A DNA stretch of 62,272 nucleotides from Candidatus Taenariivivens baikalensis (GCA_009691445.1 SICL01000009.1:1-62272); one strand, 5' to 3'. Counted from the first letter of the stretch, positions 46,417 to 57,212 are shown. Translations and numbers: made by a program. The notes: generated by a model not told the origin, from the sequence alone.

Positions 46417-46881
46417 GTGAAAAATCGTTATCGTTGGGTAAGTTCGATTATGTTAGTCGTCATATTATTTTCGGGTTGCGCTGAAGGGGGAGGCCTTTCA
46501 GAACGCGAAACGGGTGGATTGCTCGGTTCCGGACTTGGTGCTGGACTGGGAGCTATTGTGGGGCATCAAACGGGTCATGCCGGGGCTGGGACGGCGATTG
46601 GTGCAGGAGCGGGTCTGCTTGCCGGAGCCTTGATGGGAGAGGCTAATCGCCGCACGAAAGAAAATGCCAAAAAGGAAATGCGTCAGGAAATGATGCAGAA
46701 TCAATACAATCCGCAGTATGCGCCTCAGCCTTATGCGCAGCAGCCGGCGGTACAGCAAGCGGCTCCTTCCGCCGCGGCTCAGGAAGTTCATACCAAATAT
46801 AATCCCAGAACGGGACAGACTTATCCTGATCGTTATAAGTTTGATCCGAATACGGGAGAAGAGTTACAATTTTTACGATAG
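46417..46881 (+). CDS. Glycine-zipper lipoprotein
   Basis: 154 residues from the GTG at 46417, with GGAGGAAG 5 nt upstream. The signal peptide ends in the lipobox LFSGC with Cys21. Residues 32-73 form a glycine zipper (GSGLGAGLGAIVG, then GAGTAIGAGAGLLAGALMG), as in SlyB/YmgG-type outer-membrane lipoproteins. A Gln/Pro/Ala-rich linker (95-122) leads to a short C-terminal motif (YNPRTGQTYPDRYKFDPNTG). Probably an envelope protein; the function is not defined. Confidence 0.85.
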   Translation: MKNRYRWVSSIMLVVILFSGCAEGGGLSERETGGLLGSGLGAGLGAIVGHQTGHAGAGTAIGAGAGLLAGALMGEANRRTKENAKKEMRQEMMQNQYNPQYAPQPYAQQPAVQQAAPSAAAQEVHTKYNPRTGQTYPDRYKFDPNTGEELQFLR

Positions 46882-46884
46882 CAT

Positions 46885-46982
46885 AGAAGCGGATATACGC
46901 GGATCAACAACGCGGACTTACGCGGATTACGAAAATGATATCTGCGTTCTTCCGCGTATTGTTCTCCGGTTATCCGCTTCTA
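46885..46982. repeat. GCGGAT-type palindrome
   Basis: The left arm is GAAGCGGATATACGCGGATC and ACGCGGATTACG; the right arm is CTGCGTTCTTCCGCG and GTTATCCGCTTC. It is the same family as at 18650. It ends just before the left tRNA-Cys half-copy. Confidence 0.87.
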
Positions 46983-46990
46983 GTTTTTAC

Positions 46991-47031
46991 GGCGCGGTAG
47001 CAAAGTGGTAATGCATCGGTCTGCAAAACCG
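46991..47031 (+). repeat. attL: 41-bp copy of the 5' half of tRNA-Cys
   Basis: Identical over 41 bp to 60594-60634, covering the tRNA-Cys acceptor 5' strand, D arm and anticodon stem-loop up to AAAACCG. The remaining 3' half is absent; the next bases (GTCAGAGC) do not continue a tRNA. Together with the integrase at the other end this marks the left boundary of an integrated element. Confidence 0.9.
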
Positions 47032-47085
47032 GTCAGAGCATTTTTTGTAAGTGCTTGAAAACCCACGTAAGTCCCTGCGAAATGT

Positions 47086-47110
47086 GCGTTTGGTCTGGAT
47101 TTCCAAACGC
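47086..47110. repeat. Inverted repeat near the left element end
   Basis: GCGTTTGG (47086-47093) and CCAAACGC (47103-47110), a perfect 8-bp inverted repeat with a 9-nt loop, 55 bp inside attL. A candidate protein-binding site or small hairpin. Confidence 0.5.
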
Positions 47111-47148
47111 TCGTGAGATATCCGAAAATATCCCAAAACGTACCACGT

Positions 47149-47167
47149 TTATCACATTTTTATCACA
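47149..47167 (+). repeat. Tandem TTATCACA sites, left copy
   Basis: TTATCACA-TTT-TTATCACA arrangement, 118 bp inside attL. A near-identical pair lies 77 bp inside attR (60499-60517) in the same orientation. These are candidate arm-type sites for the integrase or excisionase. Confidence 0.5.
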
Positions 47168-47450
47168 GTTGATGATAAAAAATTGGGCATATAAAGCATG
47201 GCCAATTAGGGATATGCAGCTCCTGATATATTGAGCCTTGTCTCAATGTAATAAGTACAAAGCAAGTATTTCTTAATCATAACAACACTTCTTAATGCGC
47301 GAAGAAGATCAAAAAAGAGTTGAGCTTATTGTCTTTAGTACTCCGAAGAAGAAAAATTCCACTGAGAAAGCTACATACAAAGCACATAGAACTGCAAAGA
47401 GATTTCAAAAGAATTTACGCGAAAAATGTCTTATTCTTAGTAATTTCACA

Positions 47451-47479
47451 TTGACAGTAATAAACTTCAGATGTATTTT
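47451..47479 (+). promoter_or_regulatory. Predicted promoter of the giant YD-repeat gene
   Basis: TTGACA (47451-47456), a 17-bp spacer and TATTTT (47474-47479). Transcription would start near 47486, about 70 nt before the ATG at 47557. The rest of 47032-47450 holds the candidate recombinase sites described separately and no convincing gene. Confidence 0.6.
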
Positions 47480-47556
47480 CTGTTCGTCATTTCCGAGAAT
47501 GTTAAAATTTGAAATTTCCCTTCAAAATTTTAGGGCCCTGAATAAAAAATTTACGT

Positions 47557-50500
47557 ATGATGAAAATTCTCAATCCTTTCTTCAGGGTTTTCACACACCT
47601 TGTTTTTTTCTTTTTTACCTTTGAGCAGGCTTTTGGCGAAATCATGCCACCCCTTCAAAGTCCCCAAACTTCCGCCTCTCCAGAAGTTAAATCTGAAACC
47701 CCTGAGGGTTTGCAACCGACCTTTGCCCAAGTTCTAACTTCTCTGGATTTTTTATCAACTCAGAACTCCACACTTAAACCTGTCGAAAACTCGGTGAGTA
47801 AAAAAGTTCAAGAGTCCAAAGAAGCTGATCAAAACGCCGCTCCTATAAAAACCTTTTCGTCGTCTACATTACAATCATTGAATAACGAACTTCGTATTAC
47901 TCATTACAACCCCCGTTTTATCAATAATCAATTAACGGCTTTTGAGCTGACATTCCAGCACTCTCCGAGCATCACAGGTTTTATCGTCCAATATACGGAT
48001 AATTTGGCAGGATCATGGAAAACGGTTTTAAATGCCCAAACCGGAAAACCCTTGATAAGACCTACTGATTCTTCCGGAAAAACCTCTTGGCTGGATGATG
48101 GGACTTTGACGGGTCTGCTTGGAAGGAACCGTTTTTACCGGATTATTGCAGCAGACTATGTGCCCATAGAAACTATCTCGATTCAGGGCCAGACGATTAC
48201 GAAAGACACCTTATGGAAGCGAGGGACCTACCTCATTCAAGGGGATGTTTTGGTGGCATCGGGAACCACTCTTACGATCGAAGCCGGTACTGTCCTTAAG
48301 TTTGCTAAAGATATTAACCTCAATGTGTTAGGTACCTTGAATGCTTTCGGTGATGAGAAAAACTTAATTACTTTTACTTCGAATGCACAAAAGCCTCAAG
48401 CGGGTGATTGGGCCTCGATCCATATTGAAGGCGCTGAAGCCGCAGGATCTAAAATTGGCTATTGGAACATCGAATATTCAAAATTTGGTTTATTAATTTT
48501 TCACAGTTCCCTTTTTGCCGAGCATATCATGGGCACTCATAATGTTCAGGCAATCACGGTTCAGGATAATTCAAATGCCGTCTTAAGGGATCTTACGCTT
48601 TCGGGAAACATGGGCGGGTTAGTTATTTTTGGATCAAGTCCTACCGTCTTAAATTCAAAAATTTTTAATAATAACTTGGGAGTTGCTCTATTTGAATCTA
48701 GCGGTATTACTCCCAACCCAAATATAAATCACTCGGCCATCTATAGCAATTCTGAATTTGGTGTCGTTCTAGACAGAGCCTTTGCCAATCCTAACGCGGT
48801 TATTAACTTCAAAGAAAATTGGTGGGGGACAATGGATGTCAGTTCGATCAATACCGCTATTTCTGATCATTGGGATGCAGCCACCAAGCCTTTTATTGAC
48901 TACTCAGGTTTTTTAGATGCTGAGAATGGACGGCGTGTTTCCGGTAATTTTGTTTCCGGCACTTTAACAAAAGATACTGTCTGGCGCGCTAATGACGGAC
49001 CTATTATTGTAACTAATGACATAACAGTTCCTTTGGGTGTGACCCTTAAAATTGAACCCGGCACAGTGATTAAGTTTGTAAAAAATTCTGCTCTTCGTAT
49101 AAACGGTGTTTTAAATGCCCGGGGAACCGATGACCGGAAAATCATTTTTACTTCTCTTGAAGCAACCCCTAAGAAAAGCGATTGGACAGGAATTATCCTG
49201 ACGGGGGCCAATGCTTCGGCCTCGCAAATCACTTATGCAAAAATAGAATATAGTAAATTTGGTATTGGGATGACGGATACCTCTCCAACAATCAGTCATG
49301 TGACTTCTCTCCTCAATGCTCAGGGTTTTACAATGACGGGCAATTCGGCCCCTAACTTGACTCATGTCGTTACCTCAAACAATGATTATGGCTTAGCTTT
49401 ATTTGGTTCACATCCATTCATCACTAATTCCCAAGTGATTAACAATGGAGCTGGCATTTATTTATCACCCAGTAAAGGGGTTGATCCCAAGCCGGTGATG
49501 AGCCGATCAAGTATTTATAACAATACCGAATATAATCTTGAATTAGCAGGAAGCTTCTCTGATCCATCCGCTAAAATTAATTTTATGTCTAACTGGTGGG
49601 GAACCACCGAACAGAATTCAATTGCTTCAAAAATTACGGACCATAGCGATCTTAGCAGCCTGCCTTATACCGATTACTCGTCCTTTCTTATTTCAGATCC
49701 CGCAGCATTAGGGAGTTCCCTTAGTTCGCCTTCCTTAAGCGCGCTTCCTCAAGCGACAAGGCAGAATCATATCATTCTCTCCGGGAGTAAGCTTCCTAAC
49801 ACGTCAATTTGGATCAATGGAATTGAAATGGTGCCTCTAGGTACCAGTACAATATGGCAAACCGTTTTTCCCCTCTCTTATGAAGGAAAGAATTATTTCA
49901 GTATGACTAATCGGGATGCTGCGGGGACTGAGAGCCGGGCTATATCCGCAGCGGTCGTGCTTGATCAGACTGGACCCGTACCTCCGGAATTAGCGGCCTT
50001 CAATGTTTTAAGGACAAATCATCAGAAGCAAACGATTTATGGGTCTAAGGAACCCGGCACAGCGATTATGATTAATGGAACGGAAATGGTTCCTTCTGAC
50101 GGAAAAAATACTTGGTCTGCTCAAGTAGTATTAAGCAAGGGGAATAATATTTTTTCCATTGCTGCACGTGATGATGTTGGGAATATTGGTGCCCCGGCAA
50201 CATTCACTGTTGAACGGAACGATGAAACCCGTCTATCGAGCTTGTCCTATTCTATTGGCGAAATGACGAATCAATCGAAGCCTGTTATTTCAGGAACCAA
50301 GCAGCAGGGCAGTTGGTTAAAAATCTTATCAGCAAAAACAAATCAAGTGGTGTTGGATATTCCGGCGAATATAAGCGGAGAATGGAATGGAGAGTTACCA
50401 TTACCTAATGAAGGATTGAACGAGTTTTATTTGCTTTCCGAGGAACAGGATATTAAGGGCAATCTTGTGGAGAAGAGAATCCCATTAAGAATGACACGCG

Positions 50501-53500
50501 ATACGATTATTCCCGTCATTCCAACTGCTATTCCTGATACCGTTTCTACCGCCAAACCGCTGGTGTTTGTTTCAGGGAACAAAGAATCCGGCACAGCGAT
50601 ATGGATTAATGGAAAGGAAGTAATTTCTGCAGACGCCTCAAGTGTCTGGACCACTTCAATTTTATTAAAAAATCAACGAATGAATCCTTTTGACATTACG
50701 GCTGTGGATGCTGCCGGAAATGCGAGCGGGATACGACATTTTGAAATTGAACGGACCTCTTTGACTCCCAATAAGCCTGTTTTAAATTCTCCCTTCATTC
50801 TATCCAATAAAGCAACTTATGCCTTTTCTGGCAGCAAAGACGCCGGAACCGGAATCATGTTTAACGAAAAGGTTTTATTACCCGTTGATAATAAGACAAT
50901 ATGGAACGTAAACGTTTCTTTGGAGGATTTAGGATGGAACCCTTTTCATATTACGGCTGTAAGTTCAGAAGGTGTGCAGAGCAACGAAGAATTCGCGCGA
51001 ATTTATTACGATACAGAGCCACCCACGGGAATATTTACAATTAATTATGGCGCCCCTGTTACCCGACAGTCTGAAGTCACAATTTCCATGGATGTCGGTG
51101 ATTTTGGAAATCTTCCCATTGAAGAGATGAGTTATTCGACAGATGGAATTAGTTATTCAACCGAAAGATTTCCGGGATTTATTGGAGCTGGGAGAACCAA
51201 AAAAATTACTTTATCAAAACCTAATGAAGTTAATGACGTGTATGTTAAGTTTAAAGATGCTGCTGGGAATTGGTCAGAGCCGGCTCATGAATCCATTCTC
51301 TATGAGAGCAAGGAAGCTGCTGAGAATTTCCGTCTGACATCAAGCCCTATCTCCGATACCCCTTATTATGTTTTGGAATATCAATTTCAAAATAAAAAGT
51401 TTTCAGAATCAATTTTTTCCTTGTTGCCGGGAAAAAATTATCATCGCGTGACTCAGCGTGACTTGACGGGGAAAGAATACACGAAAATATTTGCCATTGA
51501 GCACACTTCCAATCGGGAACAAGCAGTGTATTTTGATTATGATGCGAATGGAAATAGATCGCAGCAATCGGATGAAAATGGAGCGAAAACACAATATTTT
51601 TATGATCCTCAAAATCGATTAATTACGACGGCTTATGCGGATGGTCAATTCGTGCATTTTGATTATGATGCGAACGGGAACCGCATCTCAATGACAGATT
51701 CAAATGGAAAAACCGAATACAAATATGACTGGCTGAATCGTTTGACTCAAATGACGGACCCCAAAGGACGGAAACTTGCTTATGACTATGATTTGGCTGG
51801 AAATATCATCAAGATTGTTTATCCCGACGGCCTTGAAATCCGGTACAAGTATGACAGGAATAACTACTTGACCGAAGTAACAGATGATTCTGGAATAACC
51901 AAATACGAATACAATGATGCGGGAGATGTGAGATTGAAAGTCCTGCCTAACGGAATCCGCAGCCAATATGCTTATGATAATGCAGGTAGACTTAAGGAAA
52001 TCAGAAATGAAAAAAGTAACGGGGCATCGGTAAGTTTTATTCCTTATGAATATGATGCCAGCGGAAACATTAAGAAATGTGGTTTAACCGAATATAAATA
52101 TGATTCGCTTGGGCGTGTGATCGAAGCAAAAAGCTCCCTCCGATTTTTGATTTTACCTCCCAGCACCTACCGGGAGGAAAATTTTAAAATTTCATATACC
52201 TACGATGCTTCCGGAAATCGTCTCTCGAAGACAACAGAGGATTGGGATTCGGACCTCGCTTTTTTAAAAAAAATGGAAACTCTATATTATAAATATGGGC
52301 CAGAAAATAGGCTGGAACGGATTGGAAAAACGTTAAGCCAAACAGCCGACGATGAAATTTTTTATTATGATCCAAGAGGTAATCTTGCGATGCGCTCAAA
52401 GCCGGGTGAAACCATTCTTTACACCTATGACGCGGCAAACCGTTTGATTCAAGTAGATAACGGTAAACAAATTGTCCAGTATCTTTATGACGGAGACAGC
52501 AATCGAATCGGAAAAATTGTGGACGGAGTCCGAACGGATTATGTGACGGATTCTAATCGTGCTATTTCACAAGTTGTTCAGGAAATCAATGCCCAGACAG
52601 ATGCTATAACCAAAACCTATACGATTGGTAATGAGCGCATTCAAGTTAAAGATGCTTCAAGTGGCCGTGGTTTTTATTTAACGGACGCTATCGGAAGTAT
52701 TACGGAGGTGATGAAAACGGACCAGCAATATGGATCAGTCTATGAGTACAACCCATTCGGCGGACACTCGGATACTTTATTTCAAGGTGATGATGAAAAT
52801 TCAACCAATAATTTCCGTTTTGCCGGCGAGCAGTATGATCCGGAAACCGGGCTGTATTATTTGCGTAACCGCTATTACGACCCTTCCACCGGCAGATTTA
52901 TTTCCAAAGATCCGGTGATCGGAGATTTTAATTCCACTCAAAGTTTTAATCCATATATATATGTTCAAAATAATCCGATTAATGCTGTTGATCCATTAGG
53001 ATTATTCCCTGGTTTTCCTGATCCGGCCAATCCACCTAGTGGTTGGATTTCAATTGGAGGGGGGAAATGGCGTGATCCTAAAACCGGAGAAGTTTGGTCC
53101 TGGCATCCTGACAAAGGTGGAGCTCATGGAGGAGATCACTGGGATATAGGAGGTCCAAAGCCACCCAAGGGTGGAAAAGGGCCGCAGAGTTGGTGGCCTC
53201 TAGGGGGAGAAAAGGGCCCTAAACCTTCGGGAGGAGAACGACCCAAACCGGGGGAAAAAAATGGTGGTAAGCGTAATGAAAGTACAACTTCAAGTTATAA
53301 TGATTGGGCGCGATCTTTGAATAACTCTTCATCTTCAAGCTCACGAGGAGGAATTCTTTTGAACAAAAGCGCTGAATTGTTGGGAGAAAATATCAGCAAT
53401 ATCACCGGAGCGGTTTATGATCCTAAGACCCAGCAATTTATTTTAACTGGCACAAAGCAGGATGGTGTTGTTTCCGATGTGATTTTTAATGATCTTGTTG

Positions 53501-56500
53501 TGGCCTTGAAAGCAGTTTTTGGAAGCATTGAAGATTCGGGCGTTACCATTGTTGATTTTTTTACGGATGAATCAGGAAAACCGAGGCAAAAAATACAGTT
53601 GTTTGGCGGTGTGGAAAATACAGAGTTTGGCCAGGTTTTAATCAATGCGGACCTTGTCTTAAAAAAACTCGTGATCGAGAAGGACAATGTAACCGGCCAG
53701 CCGATCACGATTAATATTCCCGAATATCAGAGTATTTTGGATCGTTTAATCGCGACCGGCCAACGGCCTGATTCTATCCGGATGTGGTTTGTTCCTGATT
53801 CCATGAAATTAATCCGCTCTGAAGACGGAACCTCGTTTCAATTCAAAGAGTCAAGCATCCAGCTTCTTACTGAATCTAAGGCCAATAATTCAGCCATTTC
53901 GAATCCTGTGATGGAAGAATTTGTTCAATTTTTAACTAGCCATTATGGGGAATTTTCGAAAAGATTCCCGGAATTAGAACGGATGCGGCAGCTCGCAAAA
54001 GCGGTATCCATTGCTCGATTTATTAAAGATAATAATATCCCCATTGATTTATCCTGGCTGGACAGCTACGAATTACCCGATGTCATTACCGAGACCTCGA
54101 CTCCTGTATTAAAAAATGAAAAGGGTGGGTTTATACTTCAAGGAGGAGTTATCTTTGAACTGCTAAATCAATATCTGCCTGATTCCGGAGGAAAGACGGG
54201 AGATTTATCCTCTGCAATTTTAAATGCCAAGACTACCGATACAACTGCTTCGATGAAGGTAAAGGTAGGTAATGATTCTCTCCAAGGTGTTGCTCTTTCT
54301 ACGAATCCTACTCAGCAGGATTCAAATCTAAGATGGAATGAAGATGACATGAGTTTGACTACTCCCGGGGATCTTGAATTGAATTTTATGCGTTTTTATG
54401 ACTCTCTGGATTCTACAAAAACTTCTTTAGGGCAGGGTTGGCAATTTCTTCCTTATGCTATCCATTTTAACCGTCCGGCTTATGTGAATTCTACTTATGG
54501 TGAAGGCACAACCATTAATGGATTGCGGGAGGGAACGGCAACGTTCGTCAATCGTTCGACCGGGCAAGAAGTGGTTTTTTATTCAACACTCCAAGCATCC
54601 AAAAACGGTCTTGCGGGAGTGGATTCAGCGACATTGCTTCCTTCATATATTCCGGTTGCAGAATCTGACGGCAGTGTCTTTCGAGTTGATTCCAACAGGA
54701 ATTATTTTCTGACCCAGCCAGACGGTTCGCTCATGAAATTTGATACGAATGGAAATTTGACGCAAATGTCAGATCCTGAAGGACATTCCATCAGTTACCG
54801 TTATACCGATGGAAGGTTGACAAACATTACCGATTTCTTAGACCGAACGATTAAACTCACTTATAACAATCAAGGGCAGCTTTCCCGGGTTCAGAGCCCT
54901 TTGAACTATGGAATTGTCTACGAATATGACAATAAAGGAAATCTTGCCAGTGTCTTTAATGAGAAAACAAAACAGAGAACCCAGTATTTTTACGATGTAG
55001 ATCACCGGATCAATAAAATGATTGATCCTTCAGGCCGTACCCTCCTTCAATCGGACCTGGATGTGATGGGGAGAAGTACCGCGCAAGAGGACCATCGCGG
55101 GAATATTCTGAAAATCACGCGTAGTGCAGATAATCAGATTGTGACCACTACTGATCCGATAACGGGAAAGAAAATCATTGAAGAATATGATGGTCTGCAC
55201 CGGCTAGTTAAAAAAACGGATTATTTGGGTCATTCTATCGAGAACGCCTATTTATTTTATGAACGTAAACCATTCTCCATCACAGATTCCAAGGGATTCA
55301 CGACCTATTTCTTTTACGATCAAAATCATAATGTCACGGATATTTTTGATTTTGAATCAAACGTGCACCAGACCTTTAAGTATGATGAGCATAATAATCT
55401 TCTTGAAGCAACGGACCGTAACGGAGTAATGACCCGTTATGTTTATGATGAGAAAGAAAATCTTCTTAAAGAGATCCATCGTCCCATAAGTGAGACAAAA
55501 ATTGCGATTATCCGGTTCAACTACGATGAAAACAGGCAAATCAAAAGCTTTATCGACGCTAATGGTTATGAAAGAAGTTTTGACCGTGATAAATTTGGAA
55601 ATATAACCGCGATCATTGCTGGTGGACAAAATGATTTTACTCAAGACTATGATGAATTTTTCCGGGTCTCAAGCACACGGGATGAGGAAGGCCGGGAGAT
55701 TCATTTAAAATACAATGAATTGGATTTGCAGACTGAGATTAAAAATGCTTATGGGCAAACGGTATTGACTTATGATCAGTTGGGTCATAAGACTTCAATT
55801 ACCGATGCGGAAGGGCGTTTGACAAAGTTTGTCTATGATCCGAAGACAGGTGATTTGTTGACTACTCTTCAACGCTTAGCCAACGACCGGTGGGCAGAAA
55901 GCAAATATACTTATGACCGTTTTGGAAATGTAACAAGCATTACAGATCCTAATGGCGCGAAGACAACCTTTCAATACGATGATCTCGGAAGACTGACAAG
56001 GAGGGGTAAAGACCCTTCTGAAATTGAATTTCAGTTTGTGGTAGTTTACGGGGCTGCAGGCGGCACTGAAGCTATTGTTGTGGCTCCTGCCTCAAAGATG
56101 ATTGACCGGATTATTCTCAGGTATCGTCCGAAGGGCCAGGAAGATTATACAACGGTCCAGTATCAGGATCTTTTTTCCAACCAATTGGTAGAGAAATTAA
56201 AAGGGTTGGAGCCAAATACCGTTTATGAATACAAAGTGGAAGCCTATGATCTCTTCGGTAAACGGGCAATTTATCCCACGCAGACATTTAAAACGGGAGC
56301 ACGTTCTGTGGATGAACCCTATGTCATCAAAAACCAGATCACAACGATTGGCGCCAATGACATTCAATTGGCCCTTAATCTTGCAGCTGGAACTTTTGAC
56401 GGCAAGGTGTTAATGGAAGTTGTTCCTGTTGCAGGAGGAGCATCTCTTTCACGAGAAGAAACTTTGAGACCTGATTCTGATAATACCATCGCGATCACTG

Positions 56501-57195
56501 GATTGGTTCCCAATACGGAATATGTTTATACTTTGTCGACTCAAAACAAAGCGGGCAACGCGGTCTTTAAGAAAACGGCTGATCCGATTTATTTCAAAAC
56601 CCGCGATTCAAAAGATCTCACCGGTTCTGTGGTCGAAGAGTTAACCCTTGCACAATTATTGGCCCATGAAGCTGTGTTTCATTTAAGAACCAATGAGGCT
56701 CTTGCCAAGGCCGAGATTGAATTGATTCCGGATCAGGGTGCGCCTGTTGTTGTAACGCATTACACGCCTGGACAGGATAGGGATTTATCTGTTGAGGGTT
56801 TGAAGCCGGGGATGCGTTATACTTACGTGATGAAATTAACAGATTTTTCAGGAAATATGACGCAAACGAAATCACAAGTATTGACAACGCCTCTTTTACA
56901 GACAGATCCGGTGCAAATTCTTCACCAACAACCTATCGAAGTATGGTCAGACGAAGCTAAAATCCGGATTGAAACGAACGGGGAGCTTGCGGAGGTGATT
57001 GTTTCCTTGATTCCTCTGGATACTAAAATTCCCCAGGAAATCCGTTTTGATGCCTTAAGCGGATCAATCCAGGAACTACTGTTAAAAGGTTTGAGGCCTG
57101 GAACAGATTATTATTATTCTGTGACGGTGAAAGATAAATCAGGTTATATAACGAAATCCAGTGAGCTTATCCAGATTCATACTAGGGCATTATAA
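47557..57195 (+). CDS. Giant secreted YD-repeat/Rhs-type protein with internal Rhs core
   Basis: 3,212 residues. It has a signal peptide (about 1-27, cleavage near AFG). At about 205-712 are two parallel beta-helix units, each ending in an NWWG motif (about 418 and 678). At about 735-1150 are five Ig-like repeats with SGSKxxGTxIxING, and one further Ig-like domain. From 1326 YD repeats (YDANGNR type) lead into an Rhs core (QYDPETGLYYLRNRYYDPST) ending with DPLGL at 1812-1816. In Rhs toxins the variable toxic tip follows DPxGL at the C-terminus. Here residues 1817-2260 follow instead, with HPDKGGAHGGDHWD (1850-1863), a low-complexity linker and a helical domain. Then comes a second YD-repeat region (about 2269-2818, preceded by a DUF6531-like FMRFYDSLDSTKTSLGQGW) and about four fibronectin-like domains to the end. 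It is probably a cell-surface or secreted shell protein. Toxin activity is only inferred. Confidence 0.88.
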   Translation: MMKILNPFFRVFTHLVFFFFTFEQAFGEIMPPLQSPQTSASPEVKSETPEGLQPTFAQVLTSLDFLSTQNSTLKPVENSVSKKVQESKEADQNAAPIKTFSSSTLQSLNNELRITHYNPRFINNQLTAFELTFQHSPSITGFIVQYTDNLAGSWKTVLNAQTGKPLIRPTDSSGKTSWLDDGTLTGLLGRNRFYRIIAADYVPIETISIQGQTITKDTLWKRGTYLIQGDVLVASGTTLTIEAGTVLKFAKDINLNVLGTLNAFGDEKNLITFTSNAQKPQAGDWASIHIEGAEAAGSKIGYWNIEYSKFGLLIFHSSLFAEHIMGTHNVQAITVQDNSNAVLRDLTLSGNMGGLVIFGSSPTVLNSKIFNNNLGVALFESSGITPNPNINHSAIYSNSEFGVVLDRAFANPNAVINFKENWWGTMDVSSINTAISDHWDAATKPFIDYSGFLDAENGRRVSGNFVSGTLTKDTVWRANDGPIIVTNDITVPLGVTLKIEPGTVIKFVKNSALRINGVLNARGTDDRKIIFTSLEATPKKSDWTGIILTGANASASQITYAKIEYSKFGIGMTDTSPTISHVTSLLNAQGFTMTGNSAPNLTHVVTSNNDYGLALFGSHPFITNSQVINNGAGIYLSPSKGVDPKPVMSRSSIYNNTEYNLELAGSFSDPSAKINFMSNWWGTTEQNSIASKITDHSDLSSLPYTDYSSFLISDPAALGSSLSSPSLSALPQATRQNHIILSGSKLPNTSIWINGIEMVPLGTSTIWQTVFPLSYEGKNYFSMTNRDAAGTESRAISAAVVLDQTGPVPPELAAFNVLRTNHQKQTIYGSKEPGTAIMINGTEMVPSDGKNTWSAQVVLSKGNNIFSIAARDDVGNIGAPATFTVERNDETRLSSLSYSIGEMTNQSKPVISGTKQQGSWLKILSAKTNQVVLDIPANISGEWNGELPLPNEGLNEFYLLSEEQDIKGNLVEKRIPLRMTRDTIIPVIPTAIPDTVSTAKPLVFVSGNKESGTAIWINGKEVISADASSVWTTSILLKNQRMNPFDITAVDAAGNASGIRHFEIERTSLTPNKPVLNSPFILSNKATYAFSGSKDAGTGIMFNEKVLLPVDNKTIWNVNVSLEDLGWNPFHITAVSSEGVQSNEEFARIYYDTEPPTGIFTINYGAPVTRQSEVTISMDVGDFGNLPIEEMSYSTDGISYSTERFPGFIGAGRTKKITLSKPNEVNDVYVKFKDAAGNWSEPAHESILYESKEAAENFRLTSSPISDTPYYVLEYQFQNKKFSESIFSLLPGKNYHRVTQRDLTGKEYTKIFAIEHTSNREQAVYFDYDANGNRSQQSDENGAKTQYFYDPQNRLITTAYADGQFVHFDYDANGNRISMTDSNGKTEYKYDWLNRLTQMTDPKGRKLAYDYDLAGNIIKIVYPDGLEIRYKYDRNNYLTEVTDDSGITKYEYNDAGDVRLKVLPNGIRSQYAYDNAGRLKEIRNEKSNGASVSFIPYEYDASGNIKKCGLTEYKYDSLGRVIEAKSSLRFLILPPSTYREENFKISYTYDASGNRLSKTTEDWDSDLAFLKKMETLYYKYGPENRLERIGKTLSQTADDEIFYYDPRGNLAMRSKPGETILYTYDAANRLIQVDNGKQIVQYLYDGDSNRIGKIVDGVRTDYVTDSNRAISQVVQEINAQTDAITKTYTIGNERIQVKDASSGRGFYLTDAIGSITEVMKTDQQYGSVYEYNPFGGHSDTLFQGDDENSTNNFRFAGEQYDPETGLYYLRNRYYDPSTGRFISKDPVIGDFNSTQSFNPYIYVQNNPINAVDPLGLFPGFPDPANPPSGWISIGGGKWRDPKTGEVWSWHPDKGGAHGGDHWDIGGPKPPKGGKGPQSWWPLGGEKGPKPSGGERPKPGEKNGGKRNESTTSSYNDWARSLNNSSSSSSRGGILLNKSAELLGENISNITGAVYDPKTQQFILTGTKQDGVVSDVIFNDLVVALKAVFGSIEDSGVTIVDFFTDESGKPRQKIQLFGGVENTEFGQVLINADLVLKKLVIEKDNVTGQPITINIPEYQSILDRLIATGQRPDSIRMWFVPDSMKLIRSEDGTSFQFKESSIQLLTESKANNSAISNPVMEEFVQFLTSHYGEFSKRFPELERMRQLAKAVSIARFIKDNNIPIDLSWLDSYELPDVITETSTPVLKNEKGGFILQGGVIFELLNQYLPDSGGKTGDLSSAILNAKTTDTTASMKVKVGNDSLQGVALSTNPTQQDSNLRWNEDDMSLTTPGDLELNFMRFYDSLDSTKTSLGQGWQFLPYAIHFNRPAYVNSTYGEGTTINGLREGTATFVNRSTGQEVVFYSTLQASKNGLAGVDSATLLPSYIPVAESDGSVFRVDSNRNYFLTQPDGSLMKFDTNGNLTQMSDPEGHSISYRYTDGRLTNITDFLDRTIKLTYNNQGQLSRVQSPLNYGIVYEYDNKGNLASVFNEKTKQRTQYFYDVDHRINKMIDPSGRTLLQSDLDVMGRSTAQEDHRGNILKITRSADNQIVTTTDPITGKKIIEEYDGLHRLVKKTDYLGHSIENAYLFYERKPFSITDSKGFTTYFFYDQNHNVTDIFDFESNVHQTFKYDEHNNLLEATDRNGVMTRYVYDEKENLLKEIHRPISETKIAIIRFNYDENRQIKSFIDANGYERSFDRDKFGNITAIIAGGQNDFTQDYDEFFRVSSTRDEEGREIHLKYNELDLQTEIKNAYGQTVLTYDQLGHKTSITDAEGRLTKFVYDPKTGDLLTTLQRLANDRWAESKYTYDRFGNVTSITDPNGAKTTFQYDDLGRLTRRGKDPSEIEFQFVVVYGAAGGTEAIVVAPASKMIDRIILRYRPKGQEDYTTVQYQDLFSNQLVEKLKGLEPNTVYEYKVEAYDLFGKRAIYPTQTFKTGARSVDEPYVIKNQITTIGANDIQLALNLAAGTFDGKVLMEVVPVAGGASLSREETLRPDSDNTIAITGLVPNTEYVYTLSTQNKAGNAVFKKTADPIYFKTRDSKDLTGSVVEELTLAQLLAHEAVFHLRTNEALAKAEIELIPDQGAPVVVTHYTPGQDRDLSVEGLKPGMRYTYVMKLTDFSGNMTQTKSQVLTTPLLQTDPVQILHQQPIEVWSDEAKIRIETNGELAEVIVSLIPLDTKIPQEIRFDALSGSIQELLLKGLRPGTDYYYSVTVKDKSGYITKSSELIQIHTRAL

Positions 57196-57212
57196 GTTTT
57201 CTGGCAAATAAA

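Noticed and set aside
47295..47624. 109-codon plus-strand ORF before the giant gene
   Set aside because: It overlaps the predicted promoter and start of the giant gene, has no Shine-Dalgarno, and its end is an out-of-frame reading of the signal peptide region.
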